Shown piece after piece: positions 54,757-64,000 of a stretch of DNA of 64,000 nt (positions are counted from its first letter, which is position 1; the number at the start of each line of letters is the position of its first letter). Source of the stretch: Methylotenera sp. (GTDB lineage Bacteria; Pseudomonadota; Gammaproteobacteria; Burkholderiales; Methylophilaceae); the NCBI RefSeq assembly GCF_030653755.1, contig NZ_JAURYU010000052.1, forward strand, positions 59,065-123,064. Direction: 5' to 3'. The position numbers and the translations under genes were made by a program. The notes under the pieces are model-generated. The model was not told the origin of the DNA. It ran no database searches and was given only the letters and a program-made list of their open reading frames with translations.

Positions 54757-56061
54757 ATGGCTCTGAATGTTGAAACCCTCAGCAACCTTGAACGTAGAAT
54801 TTCAATCAGCGTTCCTTTGCAACCGCTAGAGGCGCAAATTAAACAAAGACTAAATCAAGTTGCACGTACTGCAAAATTTTCTGGCTTTAGACCAGGTAAA
54901 GCTCCTATGGGCTTAGTTAACCAACATTACGGCAATCAAGTGCGTGATGAAGTTTACTCAGCAGCTGTAGAAAAAAGCTTTGGTGAAGCGGTAGATGAAG
55001 CAAAATTACGTGTTGCTGGCTTCCCTAATATTCAGCACAAGCCATTTGATGCTGCATCAGAAGCTTTAGAATACACTGCAACTTTTGAAGTGTTCCCAGA
55101 GGTTGTTGTGGGTGACCTATCAAAGGTTAAAATCGAGCGTCCAGTGCTTGAAGTGGGCGAAGCCGACGTTAAAAAGACATTAGATGTTTTAGTGAAACAA
55201 CGCGTACAGTTTGAACCAGTTAAACGCGCAGCTAAAAAAGGCGACCGCGTTAACGTCACGTTAAAAGCCTTTATCGATGGTGAAGAAGTTGAGTCTACTG
55301 GCGACAATGGTATTGATTTGGTATTAGGTGAAGCTGGACGTATGGCTACATTTGATGATGAATTAATTGGCGGTAAAACAGGCGCTACTAAAAAGTTCGA
55401 TATTACTTATCCAGAAGACCATAATCCTGCACAGTTAGCAGGTAAAGCAGTTGGTTATGAAGTCACCTTTATTTCTGTTTCTCAGCCAGTATTGCCAGAA
55501 ATCGATGCGGACTTTGCAAAAAGTTTAGGCGTTGAAGATGGTGATGTTGAAAAAATGAAAGCTGAAGTTGCAGAGAGTTTGAAGCAAGAAGTGGCTAAGC
55601 GTGTTAGCGCTAAATTGAAAGAACAAGTGTTTCAAGCATTAGTTGATTCAGCTGATTTTGAAATTCCACGTATTTTGCTTGAAACTGAAATTAATCGCAT
55701 GATGCAAACAACAGAGCAAAATCTGAAACAACGTGGTGCTGATTTAGCCAATATTCAGCTAGAGCCTACAATGTTTGAAGATCAAGCAAAACGCAGTACT
55801 AAGTTGCGTCTGCTTTTAGGCGAGTTGATTAATACTAATGGCTTGCATGCAAATGCAGATCAAGTACGCGCAATGGTTGATGTGTTCTCACAAAGCTTTG
55901 AACGCCCAGCTGATGTTGTCACTTGGTACTATGCAGACCATAAACGTTTAGATGAACCCGCTGCATTAGCTACTGAAGAGAACGCAGTGAGCTGGGTGTT
56001 GTCTCAAGCTAAAGTTACTGATAAAAAAGTTAAATTTGATGATTTAATGGGAAACGCGTAA
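54757..56061 (+). CDS. tig: Trigger factor
   Basis: This ribosome-bound chaperone and prolyl isomerase has 434 aa. The ribosome-docking signature is FSGFRPGKAP (41-50). The FKBP-like PPIase domain spans about 150-245, followed by the helical chaperone arms. The frame is open to 54730, but AGGA at 54744-54747 and the family N-terminus support ATG at 54757. It abuts clpP with no gap, so tig, clpP and clpX form the classical quality-control cluster. Confidence 0.96.
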   Translation: MALNVETLSNLERRISISVPLQPLEAQIKQRLNQVARTAKFSGFRPGKAPMGLVNQHYGNQVRDEVYSAAVEKSFGEAVDEAKLRVAGFPNIQHKPFDAASEALEYTATFEVFPEVVVGDLSKVKIERPVLEVGEADVKKTLDVLVKQRVQFEPVKRAAKKGDRVNVTLKAFIDGEEVESTGDNGIDLVLGEAGRMATFDDELIGGKTGATKKFDITYPEDHNPAQLAGKAVGYEVTFISVSQPVLPEIDADFAKSLGVEDGDVEKMKAEVAESLKQEVAKRVSAKLKEQVFQALVDSADFEIPRILLETEINRMMQTTEQNLKQRGADLANIQLEPTMFEDQAKRSTKLRLLLGELINTNGLHANADQVRAMVDVFSQSFERPADVVTWYYADHKRLDEPAALATEENAVSWVLSQAKVTDKKVKFDDLMGNA

Positions 56062-56703
56062 ATGAATAAGCACCTGCAACCTCAAGCTCAGTCTGAATTG
56101 ATCACCGGATTGGGATATATCCCGATGGTGATTGAGCAAAGTGGTCGCGGTGAGCGCTCATTTGATATCTACTCACGCTTGTTGAAAGAGCGCGTGATTT
56201 TTCTGGTTGGTCCTGTGAACGACATGTCTGCAAACCTAGTGGTCGCGCAGTTGTTGTTTCTAGAAGCAGATAATCCAGATAAAGATATTTCGCTCTACAT
56301 TAACTCACCAGGTGGGTCAGTTACGGCTGGTATGTCTATTTATGACACGATGCAGTTTATTAAGCCAGACGTTAGCACTTTATGTATCGGGCAAGCCGCA
56401 AGTATGGGCGCGTTTTTATTAGCCGCTGGTGCAAAAGATAAACGGTATAGCTTACCGAACTCTCGTATCATGATTCACCAGCCTTCTGGCGGTTTCCAAG
56501 GTCAGTCATCTGATATCGAGATTCATGCGAAAGAAATTCTCTACTTGCGTGCGAAGCTAAATGATATTTTGGCGCATCACACTGGTAGAACGGCTGAAGA
56601 AATCGACCGCGACACCGAACGTGATAACTTCATGAGCGCAGAGCAATCTGTTGCTTATGGGTTAATTGATAAGGTAATTGGCAGCCGCAACGAAGCTGCT
56701 TAA
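56062..56703 (+). CDS. clpP: ATP-dependent Clp protease proteolytic subunit
   Basis: This serine protease of 213 aa has the catalytic triad S114 ([11 protein letters not shown]), H139 (MIHQPSGG) and D188 (TERDNF). It forms a tetradecamer that degrades proteins unfolded by ClpX or ClpA. Its start immediately follows the tig stop, implying translational coupling. A likely short N-terminal propeptide precedes the mature protein, as in E. coli. Confidence 0.97.
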   Translation: MNKHLQPQAQSELITGLGYIPMVIEQSGRGERSFDIYSRLLKERVIFLVGPVNDMSANLVVAQLLFLEADNPDKDISLYINSPGGSVTAGMSIYDTMQFIKPDVSTLCIGQAASMGAFLLAAGAKDKRYSLPNSRIMIHQPSGGFQGQSSDIEIHAKEILYLRAKLNDILAHHTGRTAEEIDRDTERDNFMSAEQSVAYGLIDKVIGSRNEAA

Positions 56704-56722
56704 GCAATCTTTGATGACATTT

Positions 56723-56750
56723 GGGTCTGTACTCGATACAGGCCCGTTTT
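56723..56750 (+). terminator. Possible terminator or attenuator between clpP and clpX
   Basis: A 9-bp stem with one G-T wobble (56723-56731 with 56737-56745) and a 5-nt loop is followed by GTTTT. The T-run is short, so partial termination is likely. Confidence 0.5.
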
Positions 56751-56807
56751 GGGTATAGTCTCACTAAGAGTAGACTCAAAGTGCAAAACTAAGTTAGGAA
56801 ATAACTA

Positions 56808-58088
56808 ATGGCGACTAAAGCCGACGACGATAAATTACTTTATTGCTCATTTTGTGGCAAAAGCCAACATGAAGTAAAGAAGCTGATAGCAGGCCCATCT
56901 GTATTCATTTGTAATGAATGTGTAGATTTGTGCAATGACATCATTAAAGAAGAGATTCAAAATTCAGATGGTTTGAAATCAACCGATACAAGCTTACCTA
57001 CGCCACAAGAAATTTGTAAAATATTAGACCAATATGTCATTGGTCAGACGCAAGCTAAGAAAAACTTAGCAGTTGCTGTCTATAATCATTACAAACGTCT
57101 TGGACATAATAATTTATCTAATGGTGGCCAAAAAGATGAAGTGGAAATTGCAAAAAGCAATATTCTGTTAATCGGCCCTACAGGTTCAGGTAAAACATTG
57201 TTAGCTCAAACATTAGCAAGGCTACTAGACGTGCCATTTGTGATGGCTGATGCAACGACGTTGACTGAAGCTGGCTATGTGGGTGAGGATGTTGAAAACA
57301 TTATGCAGAAGCTACTGCAAAAGTGCGATTACGACACCGAAAAAGCACAGCGCGGTATTGTTTATATCGATGAAGTAGATAAAATTTCTCGTAAGTCAGA
57401 TAACCCATCTATTACGCGTGACGTATCTGGTGAGGGCGTACAACAAGCTTTGCTTAAACTGATTGAAGGTACCGTAGCTTCCATTCCGCCACAAGGTGGT
57501 CGTAAGCATCCTAATCAAGAGTTTGTTCAGCTAGACACAACTAACATACTGTTTATTTGCGGTGGCGCGTTTGATGGATTGGAAAAAGTGATTCGCTTAC
57601 GCTCTGAAAAAGGCGGCATTGGTTTTGGTGCTGAAGTAAAAAGCAAATCAGATATCCGCGAAGTTGGTGCTGTGTTGCGCGATGTAGAGCCGGAAGATCT
57701 CATTAAATTCGGCTTGATTCCTGAGTTTATTGGCCGTTTGCCTGTTGTTGCTACATTAGAGTCTCTTGATGAAGCTGCTTTGATGACGATTTTAACTGAA
57801 CCAAAAAATGCACTGACTAAACAATATATTAAATTGTTTAAAATGGAAGGTGTTGATTTAGAGTTCAGAGAGTCAGCTTTATTGTTGATTGCGAAAAAAG
57901 CATTAGAGCGCAAAACTGGTGCGCGTGGTTTGCGTTCTATTATGGAGCATTCATTACTTGAGGTGATGTACGAATTACCATCATTAAAGAACTTGAGTAA
58001 AGTTGTGATCGATGAAGGTGTGATTCGAGGTGATACGCCGCCGCTTTTAATCTATGCTGATAAACCCGCAGACGAGGCAACAGCCTAA
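56808..58088 (+). CDS. clpX: Clp protease ATP-binding subunit ClpX
   Basis: This AAA+ unfoldase has 426 aa. It has an N-terminal C4 zinc finger (C13, C16, C35, C38), Walker A GPTGSGKT (123-130), Walker [11 protein letters not shown] and the IGF loop (GGIGFGA) that docks ClpP. It recognises tagged substrates and feeds them to ClpP. AGGAAAT precedes the ATG. A strong terminator follows. Confidence 0.97.
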   Translation: MATKADDDKLLYCSFCGKSQHEVKKLIAGPSVFICNECVDLCNDIIKEEIQNSDGLKSTDTSLPTPQEICKILDQYVIGQTQAKKNLAVAVYNHYKRLGHNNLSNGGQKDEVEIAKSNILLIGPTGSGKTLLAQTLARLLDVPFVMADATTLTEAGYVGEDVENIMQKLLQKCDYDTEKAQRGIVYIDEVDKISRKSDNPSITRDVSGEGVQQALLKLIEGTVASIPPQGGRKHPNQEFVQLDTTNILFICGGAFDGLEKVIRLRSEKGGIGFGAEVKSKSDIREVGAVLRDVEPEDLIKFGLIPEFIGRLPVVATLESLDEAALMTILTEPKNALTKQYIKLFKMEGVDLEFRESALLLIAKKALERKTGARGLRSIMEHSLLEVMYELPSLKNLSKVVIDEGVIRGDTPPLLIYADKPADEATA

Positions 58089-58090
58089 TT

Positions 58091-58124
58091 AAAAAGCCAG
58101 TCACTTAAATGTTACTGGCTTTTT
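58091..58124 (+). terminator. Intrinsic terminator after clpX
   Basis: An 11-bp stem (58091-58101 with 58114-58124) ends in five T residues. Confidence 0.85.
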
Positions 58125-58426
58125 AGTTTTTACGATGTAGTGTCAGTATGTTGATGATATTGTCATCAATATAAATCAGATGCAATTTCACTCAAACTTT
58201 AGATTCTATTTAATTTAAGCCAATCTAATGACGCTATTTTCACTTATTCGTGATTTTTAGATTCTTAATTGTAGATTGGCATTAAATTTCTTCAAATTTT
58301 TTACAATTACTTGTTAAATTTAGTGTTAAATACTAATTAGTACTTGAACTGTTGATAGTTATCCCCATCAATCAATATATAAGCGTTTTTTGGCTTAACT
58401 CTTAGCTTAATTTTGGAAGTCTACTC
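58125..58426. other. Intergenic region clpX-lon
   Basis: This stretch of about 300 bp has no gene. It holds a 7-bp-stem hairpin (58151-58157 with 58163-58169) and, near its end, the sigma-32 promoter of lon (listed separately). Confidence 0.6.
58343..58368 (+). promoter_or_regulatory. Sigma-32 heat-shock promoter of lon
   Basis: CTTGAA (58343-58348), a 14-bp spacer and CCCCAT (58363-58368) match the RpoH consensus in both elements. The start site would be about 50 bp before the lon ATG. Heat-shock control of lon is known in related bacteria. Confidence 0.85.
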
Positions 58427-60886
58427 ATGGCACAATCATTACCTTCATACAATCCAGATAGCGGGTTATTGCCGCTATTACCTTTGCGTGATGTCGTCGT
58501 ATATCCGCACTTGGTCATCCCACTTTTTGTTGGACGCACAAAGTCTGTAAAAGCTCTTGAGATTGCATCAGAAGGCAATAAGCAAATTCTATTGGTTGCA
58601 CAAAAGTCAGCGAATAAAGATGATCCAGAAGCCAGCGACTTACATGAACTTGGCACGGTAGCTACCGTGTTACAAATGCTTAAGTTGCCAGATGGTACAG
58701 TTAAAGTATTGGTCGAAGGTGTACAGCGTGCACGCGTTAGTGAGTTTACTGAGACTGATGAGTGTTTTGCTGCTCGTGCGGAATTGATTGCTGAATCAGT
58801 AAGTGATGTTGAAATTCAAGCGTTAATGCGCACGGTATTTGCGCAGTTTGATCAATACGTAAAGTTGAATAAAAAGATTCCTCCAGAGATTTTAACTTCA
58901 CTTGCAAGCATTGATGAGGCTAGTAGATTAGCTGACACAATTGCAGCACACCTCACGCTGAAGCTTGAAGAAAAGCAAAAAATACTCGAAATGATCGACG
59001 TAGCAGAACGTTTAGAGCATTTGCTACGACTGATGGAAGGTGAAATTGATATTCTTCAGGTTGAGAAGCGTATCCGTGGTCGTGTGAAGCGTCAAATGGA
59101 AAAAACTCAACGTGAATATTATTTAAATGAGCAAGTAAAAGCGATTCAAAAAGAATTAGGCGAGCAAGATGAAAATGCAGAGATGGATGAGCTTGAAAAG
59201 CGCATCGATGAAGCACGTATGCCAAAAGAGGCGCTTGCTAAAGTATCCAGTGAGCTTAAAAAGCTAAAACTTATGTCACCAATGTCGGCAGAGGCTTCAG
59301 TGGTGCGTAACTATATCGATACGCTCATTAACTTGCCTTGGAAGAAAAAAACTAAAATCAGTAAAGATTTAGTTAAAGCAGAAGCGGTATTAGACGATGA
59401 TCATTTTGGTTTAGAAAAAGTAAAAGAACGTATTGTTGAATATCTCGCAGTGCAACAGCGAGTAGACAAGATTAAAGCGCCAATTTTATGCTTAGTTGGG
59501 CCACCTGGTGTTGGTAAAACGTCATTGGGTCAAAGTATCGCAAAAGCGGTAAACAGAAAATTCATTCGTATGGCGCTGGGTGGCGTACGTGATGAGTCAG
59601 AAATTCGTGGTCACCGTCGTACTTACATTGGCTCAATGCCTGGTAAGATTTTGCAGAGCATGGCTAAAGTGGGGGTTAAAAATCCATTGTTCTTGCTTGA
59701 TGAAGTTGATAAGTTAGGCCAAGACTTTAGAGGTGATCCTTCTTCAGCATTGTTAGAAGTACTTGATCCTGAACAAAATCATACATTTGCCGACCATTAC
59801 ATAGAGGTTGAGTATGATTTGTCTGATGTGATGTTTGTTGCCACAGCAAACTCAATGAATATTCCTGCGCCTTTATTGGATCGTATGGAAATCATTAACC
59901 TATCTGGTTATACAGAAGATGAAAAAGTGAATATCGCTATGCGATATTTATTACCTAAGCAACTCAAATCTCACGGTTTAAAAGACCTTGAGGTACATAT
60001 CTCTGAACCTGCGATTCGTGATGTTGTGCGTTTCTACACACGTGAAGCTGGTGTGCGTCGATTGGAACAAGAGGTGGCTAAAATTTGCCGTAAAGTGGTG
60101 AAAGAATTACTCACTACTAAAGCGAAGCAAGGTGCAAAAGCACCTAAGAAAGTTAACGTCACACCTAAAAACCTAGATAAGTATCTTGGTGTTCAACGTT
60201 ATGATTTTGGCGTTGCTGCAAAAGAAAACCAAGTTGGCCAAGTGACTGGCTTGGCATGGACATCTGTGGGCGGTGAGTTGCTAACGATTGAGGCTGTGCT
60301 ATTGCCTGGTAAAGGTAAAACTACGACTACAGGTAAGCTGGGCGACGTGATGAAAGAATCTACACAAGCAGCGATGAGTGTTGTACGCAGTAGGGCGGAG
60401 CGTTTGGGGATCCCAAGCAATTTTTATGAAGAGCATGATATTCACATTCACTTTCCAGAAGGCGCGACACCAAAAGACGGACCAAGTGCTGGTATTGCCA
60501 TTACAACAGCCTTAGTTTCAATTTTAACGGGCATTCCTGTGCGTGCAGATGTGGCAATGACTGGTGAAATCACCTTGCGCGGAGAAGTGTTGCCGATAGG
60601 TGGGTTAAAAGAGAAGTTGCTAGCTGCGCATCGCGGTGGTATTAAAACTGTGCTGATACCACAGCAAAATGTGAAAGATTTAGCAGATATTCCTGAGAAT
60701 ATTAAAAATCACCTCGATATACATCCTGTTCAATGGATTGATGATGTATTAACCCTTGCTCTGGCTTCAAAACCTGAGCCGTTATCAGAAAGCGTAGATG
60801 TTAATGATAACGTTGTAAAAGAGGTTCAACCTGCTGATAAATCTAAAGAAAATCCAGATGCAGCAATAGAAACGACAACGCATTAA
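58427..60886 (+). CDS. lon: ATP-dependent protease La
   Basis: This AAA+ serine protease has 819 aa. It has an N-terminal LON substrate-binding domain (about 14-205), Walker A GPPGVGKT, Walker [10 protein letters not shown], and a C-terminal protease domain with the catalytic dyad S687 ([10 protein letters not shown]) and K730 (GGLKEK). It degrades damaged and short-lived regulatory proteins in the cytoplasm. It has its own sigma-32 promoter and is followed by the HU gene. Confidence 0.97.
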   Translation: MAQSLPSYNPDSGLLPLLPLRDVVVYPHLVIPLFVGRTKSVKALEIASEGNKQILLVAQKSANKDDPEASDLHELGTVATVLQMLKLPDGTVKVLVEGVQRARVSEFTETDECFAARAELIAESVSDVEIQALMRTVFAQFDQYVKLNKKIPPEILTSLASIDEASRLADTIAAHLTLKLEEKQKILEMIDVAERLEHLLRLMEGEIDILQVEKRIRGRVKRQMEKTQREYYLNEQVKAIQKELGEQDENAEMDELEKRIDEARMPKEALAKVSSELKKLKLMSPMSAEASVVRNYIDTLINLPWKKKTKISKDLVKAEAVLDDDHFGLEKVKERIVEYLAVQQRVDKIKAPILCLVGPPGVGKTSLGQSIAKAVNRKFIRMALGGVRDESEIRGHRRTYIGSMPGKILQSMAKVGVKNPLFLLDEVDKLGQDFRGDPSSALLEVLDPEQNHTFADHYIEVEYDLSDVMFVATANSMNIPAPLLDRMEIINLSGYTEDEKVNIAMRYLLPKQLKSHGLKDLEVHISEPAIRDVVRFYTREAGVRRLEQEVAKICRKVVKELLTTKAKQGAKAPKKVNVTPKNLDKYLGVQRYDFGVAAKENQVGQVTGLAWTSVGGELLTIEAVLLPGKGKTTTTGKLGDVMKESTQAAMSVVRSRAERLGIPSNFYEEHDIHIHFPEGATPKDGPSAGIAITTALVSILTGIPVRADVAMTGEITLRGEVLPIGGLKEKLLAAHRGGIKTVLIPQQNVKDLADIPENIKNHLDIHPVQWIDDVLTLALASKPEPLSESVDVNDNVVKEVQPADKSKENPDAAIETTTH

Positions 60887-60917
60887 AAAATAAGTGTGCT
60901 ATAAACCTCATAAAAGC

Positions 60918-60947
60918 TTGACATAGTCTTTGTTGGCTTGATATAAA
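60918..60947 (+). promoter_or_regulatory. Sigma-70 promoter of the HU gene
   Basis: TTGACA (60918-60923), an 18-bp spacer and TATAAA (60942-60947) are near consensus and lie 75 bp before the HU start, after the lon stop. Confidence 0.7.
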
Positions 60948-61022
60948 GTTGATACGGGTGATTCGTTACCCAGACAGTTTGCCTAAGTTTTTTATTTAAT
61001 AAACCTTGAGAGGGGATTACAC

Positions 61023-61295
61023 GTGAATAAATCAGAACTAATTGACGAGATTGCTAGTGCCGCAGGTATTTCAAAAGCTGCTGCTGGTCGCGCGCTAGAT
61101 GCAACAACTGCTGCAATTACAAAAGCAATAAAAAAAGGTGATCTAGTAACTTTGATTGGCTTTGGTACATTTTATGTAGGTAAACGTGAGGCTCGTAACG
61201 GCCGTAATCCACGTACAGGCGAGACAATTAAAATCCAAGCTGCAAATTCTCCTAAATTTAGGGCTGGTAAAGCACTTAAAGATGCTGTAAACTAG
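61023..61295 (+). CDS. hupB: DNA-binding protein HU
   Basis: This 90-aa histone-like protein has the IHF/HU dimer fold and the DNA-minor-groove arm with the signature [21 protein letters not shown]. It compacts the nucleoid. The start is GTG at 61023 behind a strong GAGAGGGG. The lon-hup order is conserved in betaproteobacteria. tRNA-Val begins 20 bp after the stop and is probably on the same transcript. Confidence 0.96.
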   Translation: MNKSELIDEIASAAGISKAAAGRALDATTAAITKAIKKGDLVTLIGFGTFYVGKREARNGRNPRTGETIKIQAANSPKFRAGKALKDAVN

Positions 61296-61314
61296 CGTCT
61301 TCGTTGGTGATGCA

Positions 61315-61390
61315 GGGTGCTTAGCTCAGTTGGTAGAGCGTCGCCCTTACAAGGCGAATGTCAGCGGTTCGACCCCGTTAGCACCCACCA
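61315..61390 (+). tRNA. tRNA-Val (anticodon UAC)
   Basis: This 76-nt gene has acceptor GGGTGCT/AGCACCC, anticodon loop CTTACAA (TAC), T-loop TTCGACC and encoded CCA (61388-61390). Confidence 0.97.
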
Positions 61391-61440
61391 AAAATCAACG
61401 ATGATGTAATGTGACTAAGCCGTCTAATTTTATAAATTGA

Positions 61441-61471
61441 GAGTGCTAGTAGTTTAAGCACTCTTTATTTT
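61441..61471 (+). terminator. Probable terminator after tRNA-Val
   Basis: A 7-bp stem (61441-61447 with 61457-61463) is followed by TTTATTTTT, between the two tRNA genes. Confidence 0.6.
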
Positions 61472-61560
61472 TGTGAAAATTTTGCAATATCTAGTTATTG
61501 TAATTATTTAGAAGCGCAAGTTTCTAGTATGTTGTTATATGATTAATATGCTGAGTTTAT

Positions 61561-61637
61561 GGAGTGGTAGTTCAGTTGGTTAGAATACCGGCCTGTCACG
61601 CCGGGGGTCGCGGGTTCGAGTCCCGTCCACTCCGCCA
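61561..61637 (+). tRNA. tRNA-Asp (anticodon GUC)
   Basis: This 77-nt gene has acceptor GGAGTGG/CCACTCC with discriminator G, anticodon loop CTGTCAC (GTC), T-loop TTCGAGT and encoded CCA (61635-61637). Confidence 0.97.
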
Positions 61638-61677
61638 AATAAAAAAAGCGAGTCTTATGACTCGCTTTTTTTATTTC
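61638..61677 (+). terminator. Intrinsic terminator of tRNA-Asp
   Basis: An 18-bp stem (61637-61654 with 61659-61676), a TTAT loop and a long T-run follow the tRNA at once. Confidence 0.9.
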
Positions 61678-61914
61678 TATATACACCTCTTTATGCACTT
61701 ATTTCTCTAATAAGATATTGCATCAGTCATTAGTCATCATGAACTTGTTTTGCTATTCTTTTGTCTTGAATCTGTTGATGTCATCATTCACTTGGCTAAG
61801 GTTTCAAGTATAACTTGTGATATATTAATGACCTTTCGTTTGCAATTGATTCATATCGGTTGAGACCTTTTACATTTTTAATAATTTTAGTGCACATTTT
61901 AAGAAGAGAACTTT

Positions 61915-63813
61915 ATGTTAGATAGTATCCGCTCTGTAGCTAAAGGCTGGGTTGGTAAAGCGATATTGGCTTTAATTACGATTCCTTTTGCTTTATTTGG
62001 AATTGACTCTTATTTGAGTAGCGCAGGCAATAATGTTGCGATAGCAAAAGTGGGTGGTAGCGAGATATCAGTACAGGCTTATTCAAATGCCATGCAAAAT
62101 TTACGTACTCGTATGCAAAACGAGGGGAAAGTTGATCAAGCGCAATTAGATAGTCCAGAAGTTAAAGTAATGGTGCTAGATCAGCTAATTAATGAGCAGT
62201 TATTAGAAAAAGAAATACAACGAGCAAACTACAAAATTAGTGATGCACATTTAGCGACCTACATTACAGCGATGCCGTCATTTCAAAAAGACGGTAAATT
62301 CTCACAAGAGCTATATGATGAGTTGTTACAGCAAAACAGATATACACCGAAAAAATTTGAAGCAGAGATTCGCGCTACTTTATTAGCACAACAAGCACAA
62401 GATGGCATTGCTAAGCTTGGTTTTATTTCAACAGCACGCGCAGACAAAACATTAAAGCTTTTAAATCAAAAACGTTTGGTCACAGTGTCTGAGCTTAAAA
62501 CTAAAGATTTCCTTGATCAGGTTAAAATTGAGCCAACTGAAGTAAAAGCTTATTACGACAAACATAAGGATAAGTTACGTGACCCTGAGCAAGTTAAAAT
62601 TGAATTTTTATTATTATCAGCAAGTAGCTTAGTACCAGGCATTAAAGTAGATGATGCGGACGTGAAGCGTTACTATGATGAGAATGCAGCTAAATTTCAA
62701 GGTAACGAGCAAAGGCGTGCTAGTCATATCTTGATTGGTTTTGGTGTGAATGCAACACCAGAGCAAAAACAAGAAGCCAAGGATAAGGCGCAGGCTCTAT
62801 TAGTAAGTATCAAAAAGAACCCTAATTCTTTTGAAGAACTTGCGATTAAGAATTCGCAGGATCCTGGTTCTGCCACTAAAGGTGGTGATTTAGGCAGCTT
62901 CGGTCGTGGCGCAATGGTTAAGCCATTCGAGGAGGCTGCATTTAGTATGAAAGTGAATGAAGTCAGTAATTTGGTTGAGTCTGAATTTGGCTACCATATT
63001 ATTAAATTAACAGAGATTTCAGGTCAAGGTTCAGATTTTGAAAGTTTGAAACCGCAAATTAAAGGCGAGTTGATTTTCCAAAAAGCTCAAGCTGAGTTTA
63101 TTGAAAAAGCTGAAAGCTTTAGTAATGCAGTTTATGAGCAATCTGATAGCTTAGCTCCTACTGCAAAGGCATTCGGTAGTCAGGTGCAACTTTCTGGATG
63201 GATGTCACGTGAAGACGCAGCTAAATTCTTTAAGAACGATAAAATTGTTGGTTTAATCTTCTCTCAAGAGTCTTTAAAAGAGCGTCGTAATATAGAAGCT
63301 GTTGAAGTGTCTCCTAATAATCTTGTTTCAGCACGTGTGCTTGACTATAAGCCATCTGCGGCAAAAACATTTGATACAGTTAAAGCTGGTATTGAAGATT
63401 TGCTTAAACTTGAGGCCGCTGCAAAATTAGCGGTGACCAAGGGTGAAGAAGCTCTAAAAACTTTACGTGCGGGCGGTTCTGTGAATACGCTGGAATGGAT
63501 TCCAGAAGTGATGGTAGATCGTAAAAATGCACAAGGTTTGACACAATTGGCGATGACACAGGTATTTAAAACTGATGTCACTAAACTGCCTGCATATTCT
63601 GGATTAGCAGATAGCAAGTTGGGTTATATGATTGTGAAAGTGGTTGAGGTTGATACATCAAGTATTGCGGATGCTGAATCTGTCAGCACTGCTAAAGCTG
63701 AGCTTAACCAAGTGTTATCAGATGAATTTCTATCTGCGTACAAACAATCACTACGTGAAAAAGTGAAAGTGACTGTTAACCAACGCTTGTTATTACAGAA
63801 TACTAATAATTAA
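61915..63813 (+). CDS. ppiD: Peptidyl-prolyl isomerase / periplasmic chaperone PpiD
   Basis: This 632-aa protein is anchored by one N-terminal membrane helix (about 15-34) and faces the periplasm. It has a SurA-like N-terminal chaperone domain (about 40-220), a parvulin-type PpiC domain (about 260-365, with RRASHILIGFG and GGDLGSFGRGAMVKPFEEAAF) and a second chaperone-like C-terminal region. It assists outer-membrane and secreted protein folding at the Sec exit. It is a single gene closed by a strong terminator. Confidence 0.94.
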   Translation: MLDSIRSVAKGWVGKAILALITIPFALFGIDSYLSSAGNNVAIAKVGGSEISVQAYSNAMQNLRTRMQNEGKVDQAQLDSPEVKVMVLDQLINEQLLEKEIQRANYKISDAHLATYITAMPSFQKDGKFSQELYDELLQQNRYTPKKFEAEIRATLLAQQAQDGIAKLGFISTARADKTLKLLNQKRLVTVSELKTKDFLDQVKIEPTEVKAYYDKHKDKLRDPEQVKIEFLLLSASSLVPGIKVDDADVKRYYDENAAKFQGNEQRRASHILIGFGVNATPEQKQEAKDKAQALLVSIKKNPNSFEELAIKNSQDPGSATKGGDLGSFGRGAMVKPFEEAAFSMKVNEVSNLVESEFGYHIIKLTEISGQGSDFESLKPQIKGELIFQKAQAEFIEKAESFSNAVYEQSDSLAPTAKAFGSQVQLSGWMSREDAAKFFKNDKIVGLIFSQESLKERRNIEAVEVSPNNLVSARVLDYKPSAAKTFDTVKAGIEDLLKLEAAAKLAVTKGEEALKTLRAGGSVNTLEWIPEVMVDRKNAQGLTQLAMTQVFKTDVTKLPAYSGLADSKLGYMIVKVVEVDTSSIADAESVSTAKAELNQVLSDEFLSAYKQSLREKVKVTVNQRLLLQNTNN

Positions 63814-63862
63814 TATAACGCTAACTTACCCAGTAAATGGGGATAGTAAAATATAGGCAGTT

Positions 63863-63901
63863 AAATACAAAAAAGGCACCCAAGGTGCCTTTTTTGTATT
63901 T
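63863..63901 (+). terminator. Intrinsic terminator after ppiD
   Basis: An 18-bp perfect stem (63863-63880 with 63884-63901) with a CAA loop has a T-rich right arm. Nothing recognisable lies in the last 99 bp of the window. Confidence 0.88.
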
Positions 63902-64000
63902 ATAGAGGTTAATTATCTATTATTTATCAATATAACTTAATGGGTCTTAGGAAGCTAAAGCGGTTTATTTCGTAAAAGTTTAAGTATCTCAAGGTAAATG

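Noticed and set aside
1..64000. CRISPR arrays, insertion sequences or prophage
   Set aside because: No spaced repeat array, transposase, integrase or phage structural gene was found.

Overview
The window looks like chromosomal DNA of an AT-rich betaproteobacterial methylotroph of the Methylophilaceae (Methylotenera/Methylophilus type). The basis is gene content: tetrahydromethanopterin (H4MPT) C1-oxidation and cofactor genes (mtdB, mch, beta-RFAP synthase, three further H4MPT-cluster genes), genes resembling methylofuran biosynthesis enzymes, and the ribulose monophosphate (RuMP) pathway genes hps, phi and tal. These sit among housekeeping genes in typical betaproteobacterial order (tig-clpP-clpX-lon-hup-tRNA-tRNA-ppiD). 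I see no insertion sequence, prophage, CRISPR array or rRNA operon.

Layout. 1-2.5 kb: 3' end of a GacA/UvrY-type regulator, a DMT transporter and a Rieske oxygenase. 2.8-6.3 kb: argD-argF-argG. 6.4-7.7 kb: a secreted adhesin-E-like/alpha-carbonic-anhydrase fusion that has lost two of its three zinc ligands. 8-12.6 kb: rnhA-dnaQ followed by the dTDP-rhamnose genes rfbBACD. 12.7-16.7 kb: a QueD/PTPS enzyme and a two-gene c-di-GMP-related operon. 16.8-20.9 kb: an M48 protease-cytochrome c-rsgA-HDAC operon divergent from orn. 21-27 kb: glgA, crcB, a periplasmic glutathione peroxidase, and ppsR with ppsA.

27.3-33.3 kb is the H4MPT operon: beta-RFAP synthase, mtdB, an ATP-grasp gene (orfY-like), mch, an MptN-like glutamate ligase (orf17-like) and a CitG-like gene (orf5-like). 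33.4-36.6 kb holds a response regulator, a small secreted ORF and a CHASE2 histidine kinase. 36.7-39.2 kb carries tal, hps and phi, with a near-consensus promoter and a long leader before hps. 39.3-44.9 kb is a second cofactor cluster: a HisA-like gene facing an MfnD-like ATP-grasp ligase, an MfnF-like protein, pabB, an MfnE-like kinase and a pterin dehydratase. Together these supply both C1 carriers: pABA from PabB is the substrate of beta-RFAP synthase, and MtdB and Mch oxidise the C1 units whose assimilation starts with Hps and Phi.

44.9-50.7 kb is a heavy-metal RND efflux operon (permease, adaptor, outer-membrane lipoprotein). 51.2 kb is tRNA-Leu(UAG). 51.3-54.1 kb is a Cpx-like two-component system divergent from a CpxP/Spy-like gene, with a perfect CpxR-type box between them. 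54.7-63.9 kb is the protein quality-control block, with a textbook sigma-32 promoter before lon and tRNA-Val(UAC) and tRNA-Asp(GUC) between hup and ppiD. Most transcription units end in clear intrinsic terminators.
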